Shown one piece after another: positions 39,385 through 52,609 of a DNA stretch of 64,000 nt. Positions within the stretch are counted from its first letter, which is position 1; the number at the start of each line of letters is the position of its first letter. Source of the DNA: Aphanomyces cochlioides (taxonomy: Eukaryota > Oomycota > Saprolegniomycetes > Saprolegniales > Verrucalvaceae); NCBI GenBank assembly GCA_019828595.1, contig JAHQRK010000029.1, positions 62,001 to 126,000 of the forward strand, read 5' to 3'. Position numbers and translations under genes: made by a program. The notes under the pieces were generated by a model. The model did not search any database, was not told the origin of the DNA, and saw only the letters and a program-made list of their open reading frames with translations.

Positions 39385-41910
39385 TCAATTGGAGTCTGCA
39401 TTGTCACCATCGCCAAGTTCTTTGTAGTCGAGTTCAGGAGCCTTTTCGTCCGGAAGTAAAGTTAACAAGGCATCAGTATCCGAGTCAAAACACTTCGTAG
39501 GGTCAATTGTTTGGAGTGCCAGATCTTTCACAATATGGCTCAACTCTTCTTCAATTTTATGATGTTGCACCAGGTTTCCAGCAGCAGGACTGGAAATTAA
39601 TTTAATCAAGGAGGCGTCCGTGATTAAATTGCAATTGGGCCAACGGTGGACTTTGTCTTTCAGGCACAGATTAATATACTCATCGTTCGTATAAGCTTCA
39701 GGTGCTCTGTTGGACAGAAATAGATCGATTGCTGCTAGAGATCTTCTCATGTGGTAGTCTTCGTCATTTGGACACAAACTTTGGAATAGATTTGTGGGGC
39801 TGTAATTTTCAGGAGGAGGATGGCCATGCTGTTTTTGGTAGTACGAGGTAAATCGTTCTTCATCAATAGCTTGCATGGGATTTTCTCCAGCCATTAAACG
39901 TATAATTCCTCTCGAGGCAATTAAATTGGATGCGATTTTGCGAGATTTTGGGTCCATATAGATATTTCCAATAAAGCCAGGTTGGTTGAGGGTTTCATCA
40001 TGAAATACCAATGGGTTGGTAGATTCATTCAGTTTTTTCTTCAGCTCTGTGATTTGAGCCTTCACTTTGGCTCCTGCTGGTTTCGTAGAGGCTGGAATTT
40101 TTTTGGGTATCGTTGATTTTGGGGACGAAGCAGGACGTTTTTTGGGCGTGTCGGTAGGAACGATATCAAGATGGAATCGAGGAACCGTTGTGCCTGATGT
40201 TGTCACGTCAGAGTCGTCTGAGCTGAGGATAGCGAATCGATTTTGTGTTGGAATCGAGGTAGCTGATATTTTGTATTGGGGACCTTGAATAAAACCGGCT
40301 CGAGTTGGTTTAAATTCGTCCTGGGATAAATTGGGTTTGTCTGTGAGAATAATATTATTCTCGCTCGAGCCCTTGGGTGATTGTGGAGGATTTAATATCT
40401 TCTTGGGTTGAGCTACCATTTCTTCCTCTTCGATATTTGATTTCTCCTCTTGTTCCATGTCCACATCGCTTGACAGGTCGACAAAGTTTTCCTTGCCATT
40501 TTGATTTTCCTTGGGATCGGCATTAGGGGATTCGGAGTTTCCAGTTGTGCCAGTATTTTCCTTCGGGGTGTTGGGTGGTTGGTTTTCTGTCGATGGATTT
40601 TCGGGAGCATCAGTCTTTTCCTCTGTAGCGTTTTCCTCGACATGGTCTGTATTCTTTTTAGCGTCGTCTTTTTGTTTGGCTTTTTCCAGTCTAGCTTGAA
40701 CGCTGGGAGGGACCGTTTGATTGAGGGACCGAATTTTATGTTGAAAAACATAAACTTGGTTTTGGATCTCGATTTCTCTCAGAGGCTCGCCTCCATCATC
40801 TGGTACCAATGCCAAAGGAGGAGTTTCGGAGTCAAAAAGGACTCGAAATTGGGTCGAGCGTAATAAATTGTCAGTACTGGGGTTAAAACCAACAATGACG
40901 CAGTGAGTGAGCTCTTCCAACTTTTTCAAAATCGCTTTTTGAATATCGTGATCCACCAGGTTGTTGAAAGTAATAAAATAAAGTTTCGAGTGGGGAGAAT
41001 ATTCAGGCACAGTAAATTCTTGTTTTCCCAGACGAAGGGAGGTTCCACAAGTTTTGCGCAATAGATCATCGTCATAAAACGTCAAAGAGAGAGTAGTCGG
41101 GTTTTTCTTGTGGAACAGAATTTCCTTGAATTTCGATTCCCAAAGCGTACCCGGGTTTTGGGTAATTAAATTCGCTCGGATTTGGTAGTCCTTGACTTGA
41201 CGGAAAGCTTCTCCCAGAGGAATGTCCACAGTGCAAGCCTTCGAGGATGGAGTTTTCAAGATGTCTTCAATGAATTCATCCATAGCAGTAGGGTTTTGGC
41301 GGAATTCTCGAGCTTGTCGAATTAATTCTTCCAATTCAGAGTCGTCAATGGGATGCCCACCAGTGTTGCGAACCAATTGGGTTTTCACATGGCGGGCTCC
41401 TTCCCAGACATTATTTTTCTTCGAGTTGGTTTTTTTGCCTTCGTTGTTGGACGAAGCTTGTTTTTTGGGGTTGGAGGGTTTGGCAGGAGAGTTTGTCCCA
41501 TCTTTGGAGGGATTTTTCGAATTAGGTAAACCTCGTCCATGAGGGGTGCCGTCAGGATGGGTAATATTCTCCCCAGGCTTGTCAGAATCCTTGGGTAATT
41601 TGCCACCATTGGCGTCAGAGGCAGGTTTTTCGTTGGAACCATTAATATCCATACCCATTCCTGCATCATCGGGTCCATTTTTTTTGTCCATATTTGGACC
41701 AGTGTCACCACCTAAGTCAACACCATCTTGGTTGGAAACATTTTCCTTACGAAGAGAGTCGGACGCAGCGGCGCTGTTCCTAGAGGAAGGAGGTTTTTCA
41801 GCGGCTTCTCGGCTCGGACCGGGCGTCGCTTGGCTAGAGTCAGGCGTCGATTCACGTTGAGCGAATCGAGACACCGTCGAAAGGATGGTTTTTTCCGCGC
41901 TAGAGGCCAT
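39385..41910 (-). CDS. A3 ORF1 protein, intact, 841 aa
   Basis: Same architecture as A1 ORF1: disordered Ser/Pro/Lys-rich N-terminus, RRM-like alpha/beta segment, acidic linker, helical C-terminus, no zinc knuckle. It differs from A1 at a few residues (for example S for P near residue 25, K for R near 55). Together with its intact ORF2 it makes A3 the reference copy. Confidence 0.9.
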   Translation of the reverse strand: MASSAEKTILSTVSRFAQRESTPDSSQATPGPSREAAEKPPSSRNSAAASDSLRKENVSNQDGVDLGGDTGPNMDKKNGPDDAGMGMDINGSNEKPASDANGGKLPKDSDKPGENITHPDGTPHGRGLPNSKNPSKDGTNSPAKPSNPKKQASSNNEGKKTNSKKNNVWEGARHVKTQLVRNTGGHPIDDSELEELIRQAREFRQNPTAMDEFIEDILKTPSSKACTVDIPLGEAFRQVKDYQIRANLITQNPGTLWESKFKEILFHKKNPTTLSLTFYDDDLLRKTCGTSLRLGKQEFTVPEYSPHSKLYFITFNNLVDHDIQKAILKKLEELTHCVIVGFNPSTDNLLRSTQFRVLFDSETPPLALVPDDGGEPLREIEIQNQVYVFQHKIRSLNQTVPPSVQARLEKAKQKDDAKKNTDHVEENATEEKTDAPENPSTENQPPNTPKENTGTTGNSESPNADPKENQNGKENFVDLSSDVDMEQEEKSNIEEEEMVAQPKKILNPPQSPKGSSENNIILTDKPNLSQDEFKPTRAGFIQGPQYKISATSIPTQNRFAILSSDDSDVTTSGTTVPRFHLDIVPTDTPKKRPASSPKSTIPKKIPASTKPAGAKVKAQITELKKKLNESTNPLVFHDETLNQPGFIGNIYMDPKSRKIASNLIASRGIIRLMAGENPMQAIDEERFTSYYQKQHGHPPPENYSPTNLFQSLCPNDEDYHMRRSLAAIDLFLSNRAPEAYTNDEYINLCLKDKVHRWPNCNLITDASLIKLISSPAAGNLVQHHKIEEELSHIVKDLALQTIDPTKCFDSDTDALLTLLPDEKAPELDYKELGDGDNADSN

Positions 41911-41991
41911 GACGTTGTCGAAAGCACCTAAAAAGCAAGATTTTCCGTTGGGGGGCTGTGGTAGTTTAACCTACAAAGCAAAAACGAAAGT

Positions 41992-42034
41992 CCCGCATGC
42001 GAAGCGGGCGCTCTACCATCTGAGCTACAACCCC
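41992..42034 (-). pseudogene. tRNA-Ala 5' half, upstream of A3, also hit by truncated B
   Basis: Nt 1 to 43 with the 16-bp duplication 41992-42007. A truncated B begins immediately at its 5' edge. Confidence 0.92.
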
Positions 42035-42180
42035 CATCGAAGTCCCAACGTCGAAGCGAATCAAGAAAACGACAAGCCAAATTGATTTCCAATTCAGCCT
42101 AGCAGTTGGAAATGGGATGAGCCTTCGGGCAATATTAGTTTGTAGTTTACATTAACTACAAATAGACTCCCCATTGACAT
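42035..42180 (+). mobile_element. 5'-truncated element B, last 145 bp (second copy)
   Basis: Same sequence, truncation point and extra leading C as the insert at 13303-13448, flanked by tgagctacaacccc (42021-42034 and 42181-42194). It was most likely copied with its surroundings rather than inserted independently. Confidence 0.93.
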
Positions 42181-42767
42181 TGAGCTACAACCCCTTTTAA
42201 ACGCTATATTCTGTCCTTGGTGACAAACATTCAGAATAAGACGAAAATATCTCTTTGGCGACTCACTACACGACGACGCGGATGCACACAAACTGTCTAT
42301 ACTCAAAACACAACAGAACAAACATTCACACGCATCAAACAACACACATCGATTGTTTCTTGTCGACAGATAGTCTTGGAGAACACGCAGTATGTAGAAT
42401 GCACTCTTTTCTAACGTGAACGATACACGTCTGGGTTTTACATCTAGACATACTTGCAATCTACTCGAGTGTGAAAGGACACATTATACGTGTGCAGGAT
42501 CTCTATAAATTTATAGAGGTACAACAATAAATTCTCGACAAAGTTGAAACTCACGACACAAGTCAAGCAGAGTCGATTGAATTCGTTTTTTGCTCATAAC
42601 TTTTGTTCTACTGCTCCGTTTGAGCTCCACCAACTCGCAAAATGCAGCTTTTGATTTTCTCTATCGTTTCCCGTCGCTCAAATGGCAAAACGACGATTGC
42701 GAAAAGAGGTATGGCCGAAAAACGTTGTCTTGTCCTTTTCGACACGTGCAAAACAAGGATAAAACTT

Positions 42768-42840
42768 TGGAGCAGCAGGGTATCGATCCCTGTACCTCCC
42801 GCATGCGAAGCGGGCGCTCTACCATCTGAGCTACAACCCC
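42768..42840 (-). tRNA. tRNA-Ala (CGC)
   Basis: Intact body, native upstream spacer and TTTT terminator; the only fully undisturbed copy between A3 and A4. Confidence 0.93.
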
Positions 42841-43413
42841 TTTTAAACGCTATATTCTGTCCTTGGTGACAAACATTCAGAATAAGACGAAAATATCTCT
42901 TTGGCGACTCACTACACGACGACGCGGATGCACACAAACTGTCTATACTCAAAACACAACAGAACAAACATTCACACGCATCAAACAACACACATCGATT
43001 GTTTCTTGTCGACAGATAGTCTTGGAGAACACGCAGTATGTAGAATGCACTCTTTTCTAACGTGAACGATACACGTCTGGGTTTTACATCTAGACATACT
43101 TGCAATCTACTCGAGTGTGAAAGGACACATTATACGTGTGCAGGATCTCTATAAATTTATAGAGGTACAACAATAAATTCTCGACAAAGTTGAAACTCAC
43201 GACACAAGTCAAGCAGAGTCGATTGAATTCGTTTTTTGCTCATAACTTTTGTTCTACTGCTCCGTTTGAGCTCCACCAACTCGCAAAATGCAGCTTTTGA
43301 TTTTCTCTATCGTTTCCCGTCGCTCAAATGGCAAAACGACGATTGCGAAAAGAGGTATGGCCGAAAAACGTTGTCTTGTCCTTTTCGACACGTGCAAAAC
43401 AAGGATAAAACTT

Positions 43414-43459
43414 TGGAGCAGCAGGGTATCGATCCCTGTACCTCCCGCATGCGAAGCGG
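43414..43459 (-). pseudogene. tRNA-Ala 3' half, interrupted by A4
   Basis: Nt 73 to 28; the partner 5' half is at 52691-52733. Confidence 0.92.
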
Positions 43460-45899
43460 TTAACTGAGTATATTAAAGAATTAATATGGCCCAAAAGGGC
43501 CGCAAACTAGACTTTCGATTTTGGCTTCATAGGTCGCATAATAAATATGTGTTGCGAAATGTGACCTTGGAAGGTTCTTGTGGAAAATCGTCCAGTGTTG
43601 CTTAACCGAAATAGACTTGGGGTGTGGGGTAATTTGGAGGAACCATGGCAGAAAGAAAATGTTGCATGGCGATTCAGGCTGTGAAAAAATTCAACAGTAT
43701 AGAGAAGAGCCATACAAGCAACTTTCTTTTCATGACCATCTTGATCCGAGTTGGTGGTGGCGAGATACGAGGCAATTTCGGGTTGACTGTGGAGGACTTG
43801 AAAATTTGTATACAAAAGTCTTGATAAAAATTCCAAGTGGAGGTACGCAGTGAAAAAGGCCAAGTAAATAAAAGCTTGAGTTGGGGTCGATCCATGAATA
43901 AATAAATCGACAGGAGAGGAAGGCCAAAAATTGACAAAAGGGTCGAAACAGAGTAAAATCAGGCCCAAGGAAAATAAATTGGCAAGAGGTAGGAGCCCAA
44001 AAAATCCAAAAAGGTCGTGGCCAATTTAATTCGACCTCAGGAGGCCGAATTAAATCGCTGTAACCATGGGAAAAGCTGGGTTTGAGAGAAAAGACCATCC
44101 AAAATAAAATGTTCTTGGACGATTTGACCAGCCAAAAAAATCAAACGAGGTCGGTCGTTCCATGACAAGCAAAGTTGATTTCAGGAGCGTCTTCATCGGA
44201 GTTGATGGTGGCGAGATAGAGGGAAAATATCCCTTGTGGGTTGGGCTTTTGGGGTAAACCTCCCAAAAATAATAAAAAAGGGTAAAATATTTGGGAGGAG
44301 CCATTTTGACATGCGCCATGCGCGGATAGGTCTCGAGCGCGAGCATCGTCGGAGCTGGATTTCGAACGGCGCCGCGGTGCATGGAGCCACTTGGCAGAAT
44401 CGTAGCGACGATACGTACGAAGGATAGCGCACCATTAGAATCGCCATAGGTAGTGTGTAGCGGGAGAGCGCTAGCCAAAACCAGTGTTTTTTCCAATCGG
44501 GCGTCTCGGCGGCCAAATTTGAAGGAGTCATAACTTCCGAACGGCTATGAGATAGATAGCCATACTTGGTGTCCTCCATCAATGGAGGCTAGCGGTGGAT
44601 GCACCATATTAATCGGTGCATATAGAGTCGTGTAGCTGAAATGAGCTACGATGGTCGTTTTGGAGCCTTATCGGCTCAAAATGGTTTGGAATCGGAAGTT
44701 GGGTTCCTGTGCTGCTATCATGGTGCTTGATAGCTCAAATCCATCGCGAGGACATTTTCGAGCCTCTCCAACTCTAAGTTGGGCGATCGGAGTTGATTTG
44801 CGTTCAGGAGCCATTCCGATGTGTTTTAGCTATTTCACCAAAAGTTGTCGGGGCGACGGCAAGTAGGTTCCAGGGCTTCAATCATCGCTCTTGATGGCTT
44901 AAAACACTCGTCTAGCCATGATAGGATGGAAAGGAGTCATAGCCGGTCGATAGGAAATGATTTGCGACCTGTAGCCGACTTAAGGTTTTGTAGCCGGTGG
45001 ATAGGGGCGGTTGACATTTTGGATTGAGGATTGCGAGCAATCCAGGATGTTTCAGGGCGTTCTAACGCTTTGGCTAGTCGTAATAAGTGGTGGAGCCACC
45101 CACTAGACCCCTAGATGTCACTCGGTGACCGTAGGGAAAGCGTTCGAGTTGTCCTGGTGTTTCACCGGTTTGGGTGACAGTCCAAAATGGGTTCGTGGTT
45201 TTGAACCATAGATCTGCAATATGTGCTAGTTGGTGTCGGCATAGAGCTCGATTCAACTGAGATAACAAGCCACTAAACGTAGAAATCCACGCAGTAGGTC
45301 GAGAGAAATTTCACTTTTGGTGACGGGTTGAAACCGGTTCAAAATGGGTGTCACCGGGTCGAATTTCCTTTCGAATTTTGTTTCGCGAGTTTGGCGAGGT
45401 TTGAGCACTCGCAAACTGGCACATCTTGAGGAGGAGACATGGGAGAATCTTTTAGGCACCGTGGCGCAATTTTCCCGAACAAAAAGTGTGCACTCGATTT
45501 TGAGATTTCGCCCCAGGGGGAGACGTCGTAACAATTTTCAAAGTGTTGTTGTGAGAGAACCACTGCACTTTTTTGCAATCTAACGCTTGCGTTTGTCTGC
45601 TTGGGATGTCTAGCAACCCTGAAGACCATTAGAATGTCTGAAATGATCGTCAGGGCAATGCCAGGGTTGTCGATAGTTTTGCCATTTTGGGTGAACGGAT
45701 AAAGTCAAGTCGATTTTGTGAACGACTCGGCATGAGATAAAGTTACTTGGTGTGTTCATAGAGCTCTGTTAGCTGGGGCTAACGAGCCATCAAACGCATG
45801 AAAAGGCCAAGTGGGTCGCGAGAAAATCCACTTTGAGTTTTCCCATTGGTTTGGGTGACTTAGGTGAATTTCTTCAAAGGTTGCAATATAACATGCCTT

Positions 45900-48800
45900 T
45901 TAAGGTTCCAAGGTCTCGTTTTGAGATTGTGGTAAGATTTGGGCAGAGAACCACTCATTCTGGTGCAAACTATGAAGCACCGATGTCAAGGAAGCCTTCG
46001 TGGAGTCGTCCAAGGAGGCTCGATTGACTTGGTACAGATGCCGCTTTATAATGTGTCCTGCTAAGCTGGATATCGTCATAGGTGTTTTGTTAGGTAAATC
46101 TGGACGGTAAATCCGGTCGCACCGAGTTTTCCATATTGTATACCAAATACAAGATAAAAAAATTGGCCACAGCAAATTAAATCCAGCTTGGAGGTCTTTG
46201 TCTTGGAGTGCTATAGGAGAGAAGAATATTTTTTCCATGGTAGTTGGCCAAGTAAAGTTAAGGGATCTGGCCATGGATTTAAATGGACTCCAACATGCTC
46301 GAGTATATGGACAGTCCAAGGTGAAATGTTTATACGTCTCCACTTCATGACAAAAAATACAAGTGTTCGGGATATCGTCCGAGTACTTGAATTTGTATCG
46401 GAGAGGTAAGGCTCGTATAAGCAGTCGATATATGAAAGCACTATACGTTGGCAGAATAAATTTGGGCTGCCTGTAGAATGCGACCACTTTAATATTTTCC
46501 TTGTGGGCATAAAAATCCGAGGGTACCAATAAATGCGCTGTGGGTAAAACCTCCTGAGCTGATTTGGATTTAAATTCATGAGTTAAATCATCCAAGGTGG
46601 CATCAATAAAGGGTAAAAAGCCGTCTTTAAAATTTCCAGCCCAAGTAATTTCGGTAGCCGTTTGCCGATAAGGTGTAGGCTGACGAAAATTAATTTCTGT
46701 GTCCTCGGGTGGAGATGGTAGAATAGCTTTAAGTCTCCCGTGTAGAGCATACCACCATTTATGATCGGGAGTGGCTAAATGGCGTCTTGAGCATTGAGAT
46801 TTAATCCAATCTAACAGGATTTTCCGATCCATAAGATTGCCATTTTCATCGAGTAGGTGGCGAACATGGGTAAAATTTAATTTTGCCAGTGATACAGCAT
46901 AATCATAAGTCTTTGGATAGCAGTGTTCAAAGACAGTTTTCTCCAAGGGTAAGAATTGATTGTGCCAAAGTGGAAAATTTCCATCGACTTGTACTGTGGG
47001 AAATTTAAGTGGGGTGGAGATAAGGATAACCATAGTCGAGTAAATGCTGACCAGAGAGGTGGAACCTTATCTTGGTGTGATATGGCTTTGTACATACTAG
47101 AGTGTGGACTCATGAAAAGGAGATCATAAAAATTTCCCCATGGACTGAAGGCTCTGGAGAGTAAATATTCTCCAATGGATAGCCATGCTGGCAATTTCGT
47201 TTGACCATACGAGTTGTGAGGTGGTGCTAGGAGTAGCTTGAAGCATTTAAAGGTCATGACCCGGTGTAGTTTTGACCACCAGTGGGTAGACGATTTAAAT
47301 CCGAGACCACCTTGTGCTTTTGGAAGGAAAATAATGTCCGAGTTGAATTGATGCAAATAACGTTGAGTCGAATATGGATCAATTGTATCGCCGTGAATAA
47401 ATTGCTTGGCGACCTTGTCGAATAGTTTGGCATATTCTTTGTCGATCGGAATAAATTGGAGTTGATACCAGAGCACAGGAAAACAAATTGACCTTAGGAT
47501 TGTCACTTTTCCGGGTAGGGTTCGTGCTCGATAAGACCATAATTGTGTTCTTGAGACCAATTTCTCCAATAGCGAATTTAAACGTGTTGTGGCTGTGATG
47601 TTGGGAGAAATTAAAAGGCCCAACGATTTAGCAGGTTTGTCATCAGTAATAGCCAAAGGTGCCAGGTCTGGAGGTAAATTGGCATGGGTTAATAATTCTG
47701 TCTTGGAGAGATTTAACTTGAAACCAGAGATATCACAGAATTTTTTGACGATGTCGAGTTGGAGTTGCAACGTCGATGTATTTTTGGAGTACAATTGGGA
47801 GTCGTCTGCATAATAGCTCCCGGTGTGAGTGTGATGACCAATTCGTATGCCCAAATCTTTTCTCTTGCGTATGGCTAAACACATAGGTTCTAGCGCCAAG
47901 ACAAATAAAAGAGGTGATAATGGGTCGCCTTGTAAAACACCACGTTGGATCTTAAATGGGTTGGATAAATGTCCATTGACAATAATTCGTCCACGACGAT
48001 TTGAATAAAGCACTTTGACCATGTTGAGAAAGGACGGTGGAAAATTAAATTCCTTCAGGGTTGCCAATAAATAGGAATGGTTGACCCTATCAAAGGCTTT
48101 TTCAAAGTCCAAGAGGGCCACAATAGACTCGGAGGAATAAAACTTCATAAAGTGATTCAGGTCTTCCAAGCGCAGTAAATTGGTTTGGATTGATCGACCA
48201 CGAATAAAACCTGTTTGATCCGGGTGGACTATCGACTGAATGATTCTCTGCATTCGTTCTGCAAGGACCATTGTGAGGATTTTCACGTCGATATTGACCA
48301 AGCTGATGGGACGGTAATTTTTTGGGAGTAGTTTGTCGTCCTTTTTGTACAGCAGTACAATTAAACTTGTCAATTGGGAGGGTGCCAAGTTGGAGTGAGA
48401 GTTGATTTGGTAATAGTATAGCATTTCCAAAGCCAGGGACCATTCATGGGGAAACATTTTCAAAATTTCGTAGGGCAGTGAATTTGGCCCAGGAGTTGAA
48501 TTCCGTTTGGAGTGTTTAATGGCAAAATAAAATTCGTTTGCCGTGAGAGGAGCCCCAATAAATCTCTTGTCGTCGATATTGAGTCGGCGAGATATCAGAG
48601 TTTTTAAATACTTGGCCATTCTTTCCTTGTCAACTGCCTCATGGTCGCCATACAGGTCAGAATAAAACTCGTGGAGTGTCGAGGAAATTGATTGTTGATC
48701 AGAAGCAATATTTCCATTGGACATTTTGAGTGCCTTGAAGGGAGATTTTTGTAAAGGGATTGTGCGAGGTGGCTTCAGGTGAAATTTGGTACACCTTTCC

Positions 48801-49984
48801 GCTTTCTCGAGATGAGTTTGCATAGCAGTATCTTCCCGTAGGACTTTTTTCCTGTCATGGTATTCATGTATGGCAGCTTGAATTGTTTTGATACGTGCCA
48901 TCAAGGACGCACATGGGGCGTTTTGGTAATCCCGAATCAATAAAGCCAAATCCATAGATAATTTCTTGAGAGGCCTTTGTTGATTTTCGACCAACTCGTC
49001 GTGTAGGTATTTTAATTGATTTCGCATGTTGGTGATCATGGTGTCGAAATGTAGACCAACATTTGAGTTTAATTGGGTCTTGGTAAGGAAGGTTTCAAGT
49101 TGACGAGAGATAATGAATTTGGCCTTGTCATTGTTGAGAACCCATTGTGGTGTTTTCCATGGACCAGGTCCCATTGATACTGCTGGACGTTTGGTCAATA
49201 ATTTGCAGGGAGTGTGGTCAGCATGAGGAATTAGTTCCAGGTGACGAAATTTCAGATGACGTAGGGATGCCATAGCAGACGAGATGAAAATATAGTCAAG
49301 CCGATTGACAAATTTTGGACTTGTGAAAGCACGTTTCAGTGGATTTTGTTGACGGAAAATGTCAACGAGGTGTAAATCTTGTAGCCATAGGTTGAGTTCA
49401 TATGAGCCATGAGTCGCATGAGTCGAAGGACGGCATGAATCTAATGTTGGGGAGAAAATAACGTTAAAGTCGCCACCAACAATATGAAAAGCTTCGGGTG
49501 GAAAATCGCGAGGCAGATCATTAAAAAAATCCACACGGTCGTGATAGTCGTACGGAGCATAGATGTTGTGAATAAAAACCGGGATATTGTCCAGAGTGGC
49601 CGATATAAGTAAATAACGACCACGGAGGAGAGGTTTGTCCCAAGAGTGGTTTAAATTGGTGCAATTGTCCAGAGGGCAGTCAGGATGAATAAATGTAGCA
49701 AGGCCTCCAGTAGGATGAGAGGTATTGCTGATGGAATAAATTGGCTCCTCGTAGAAGAAAGTGCCTTGTTGGTTGGTATGTTTTTTCCAGTAGAAATTGA
49801 TTTTGCCATGGTCGCTGGGGTAAGGCAGTCGAGTTTCTTGGATAAGTGAGATAGAGTTTTTGAGGAGAAAGTTCTTGAGAAGGTGGTGGAAAGAGTTGGA
49901 GAGACCATTTGTGTTGAGAGAAAACAAGCTAATATCCCAGTCGATAATGGCTTGTGGTAGCGCGTTAATTGTGGTCACGGTCAT
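45900..49984 (-). pseudogene. A4 ORF2, frameshifted
   Basis: The APE and RT domains are open from ATG 49984. One T is missing at about 47014 (ggggtggag against ggggttggag), so the frame changes after about residue 990 and the C-terminal zinc-binding part continues in another frame to 45900. See A3 ORF2 for the motifs. Confidence 0.9.
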
Positions 49985-50084
49985 GATTAATATTTGGGTT
50001 TTGATTTTTTGACTTCAAGTCGTTGTGTTGGTTTGGGTCGGGGTGTGGTGATTGTGGTTTTAATTGATTTTGTGTGTTGGCGAG

Positions 50085-52609
50085 TCAATTGGAGTCTGCA
50101 TTGTCACCATCGCCAAGTTCTTTGTAGTCGAGTTCAGGAGCCTTTTCGTCCGGAAGTAAAGTTAACAAGGCATCAGTATCCGAGTCAAAACACTTCGTAG
50201 GGTCAATTGTTTGGAGTGCCAGATCTTTCACAATATGGCTCAACTCTTCTTCAATTTTATGATGTTGCACCAGGTTTCCAGCAGCGGGACTGGAAATTAA
50301 TTTAATCAAGGAGGCGTCCGTGATTAAATTGCAATTGGGCCAACGGTGGACTTTGTCTTTCAGGCACAGATTAATATACTCATCGTTCGTATAAGCTTCA
50401 GGTGCTCTGTTGGACAGAAATAGATCGATTGCTGCTAGAGATCTTCTCATGTGGTAGTCTTCGTCATTTGGACACAAACTTTGGAATAGATTTGTGGGGC
50501 TGTAATTTTCAGGAGGAGGATGGCCATGCTGTTTTTGGTAGTACGAGGTAAATCGTTCTTCATCAATAGCTTGCATGGGATTTTCTCCAGCCATTAAACG
50601 TATAATTCCTCTCGAGGCAATTAAATTGGATGCGATTTTGCGAGATTTTGGGTCCATATAGATATTTCCAATAAAGCCAGGTTGGTTGAGGGTTTCATCA
50701 TGAAATACCAATGGGTTGGTAGATTCATTCAGTTTTTTCTTCAGCTCTGTGATTTGAGCCTTCACTTTGGCTCCTGCTGGTTTCGTAGAGGCTGGAATTT
50801 TTTTGGGTATCGTTGATTTTGGGGACGAAGCAGGACGTTTTTTGGGCGTGTCGGTAGGAACGATATCAAGATGGAATCGAGGAACCGTTGTGCCTGAAGT
50901 TGTCACGTCAGAGTCGTCTGAGCTGAGGATAGCGAATCGATTTTGTGTTGGAATCGAGGTAGCTGATATTTTGTATTGGGGACCTTGAATTAAACCGGCT
51001 CGAGTTGGTTTTATTCGTCCTGGGATAAATTGGGTTTGTCTGTGAGAATAATATTATTCTCGCTCGAGCCCTTGGGTGATTGTGGAGGATTTAATATCTT
51101 CTTGGGTTGAGCTACCATTTCTTCCTCTTCGATATTTGATTTCTCCTCTTGTTCCATGTCCACATCGCTTGACAGGTCGACAAAGTTTTCCTTGCCATTT
51201 TGATTTTCCTTGGGATCGGCATTAGGGGATTCGGAGTTTCCAGTTGTGCCAGTATTTTCCTTCGGGGTGTTGGGTGGTTGGTTTTCTGTCGATGGATTTT
51301 CGGGAGCATCAGTTTTTTCCTCTGTAGCGTTTTCCTCGACATGGTCTGTATTCTTTTTAGCGTCGTCTTTTTGTTTGGCTTTTTCCAGTCTAGCTTGAAC
51401 GCTGGGAGGGACCGTTTGATTGAGGGACCGAATTTTATGTTGAAAAACATAAACTTGGTTTTGGATCTCGATTTCTCTCAGAGGCTCGCCTCCATCATCT
51501 GGTACCAATGCCAAAGGAGGAGTTTCGGAGTCAAAAAGGACTCGAAATTGGGTCGAGCGTAATAAATTGTCAGTACTGGGGTTAAAACCAACAATGACGC
51601 AGTGAGTGAGCTCTTCCAACTTTTTCAAAATCGCTTTTTGAATATCGTGATCCACCAGGTTGTTGAAAGTAATAAAATAAAGTTTCGAGTGGGGAGAATA
51701 TTCAGGCACAGTAAATTCTTGTTTTCCCAGACGAAGGGAGGTTCCACAAGTTTTGCGCAATAGATCATAGTCATAAAACGTCAAAGAGAGAGTAGTCGGG
51801 TTTTTCTTGTGGAACAGAATTTCCTTGAATTTCGATTCCCAAAGCGTACCCGGGTTTTGGGTAATTAAATTCGCTCGGATTTGGTAGTCCTTGACTTGAC
51901 GGAAAGCTTCTCCCAGAGGAATGTCCACAGTGCAAGCCTTCGAGGATGGAGTTTTCAAGATGTCTTCAATGAATTCATCCATAGCAGTAGGGTTTTGGCG
52001 GAATTCTCGAGCTTGTCGAATTAATTCTTCCAATTCAGAGTCGTCAATGGGATGCCCACCAGTGTTGCGAACCAATTGGGTTTTCACATGGCGGGCTCCT
52101 TCCCATACATTATTTTTCTTCGAGTTGGTTTTTTTGCCTTCGTTGTTGGACGAAGCTTGTTTTTTGGGGTTGGAGGGTTTGGCAGGAGAGTTTGTCCCAT
52201 CTTTGGAGGGATTTTTCGAATTAGGTAAAACTCGTCCATGAGGGGTGCCGTCAGGATGGGTAATATTCTCCCCAGGCTTGTCAGAATCCTTGGGTAATTT
52301 GCCACCATTGGCGTCAGAGGCAGGTTTTTCGTTGGAACCATTAATATCCATACCCATTCCTGCATCATCGGGTCCATTTTTTTTGTCCATATTTGGACCA
52401 GTGTCACCACCTAAGTCAACACCATCTTGGTTGGAAACATTTTCCCTACGAAGAGAGTCGGACGCAGCGGCGCTGTTCCTAGAGGAAGGAGGTTTTTCAG
52501 CGGCTTCTCGGGTCGGACCGGGCGTCGCTTGGCTAGGGTCAGGCGTCGATTCACGTTGAGCGAATCGAGACACCGTCGAAAGGATGGTTTTTTCCGCGCT
52601 AGAGGCCAT
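50085..52609 (-). pseudogene. A4 ORF1, frameshifted
   Basis: The first 532 codons (52609 to 51011) are open. Near 51008-51013 the sequence reads ggttttattcg where other copies have ggtttaaattcg, a net loss of one base. The C-terminal 273 or more codons follow in the other frame to 50085. It also carries private substitutions, for example Y for D in the FYDDDLL segment. Confidence 0.9.

Larger units (their letters stand above)
32762..41991 (-). mobile_element. Non-LTR retrotransposon A3, full length, both ORFs intact
   Basis: 3' UTR 32762-35198 (degenerate repeats, no gene seen), ORF2 35199-39284, ORF1 39385-41910, 5' UTR 41911-41991. It is flanked by 16-bp cccgcatgcgaagcgg (ending 32761, and 41992-42007). 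It is the only copy here with both reading frames open, so it is the best candidate for an active element. A truncated B (42035-42180) sits at the same place as beside A1. Confidence 0.95.
42181..43459. repeat. Two array units between truncated B and A4
   Basis: The first holds the duplication remnant (42181-42194), spacer and an intact tRNA at 42768-42840. The second (from 42841) has its tRNA cut at 43459 by A4. No other gene is seen. Confidence 0.93.
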
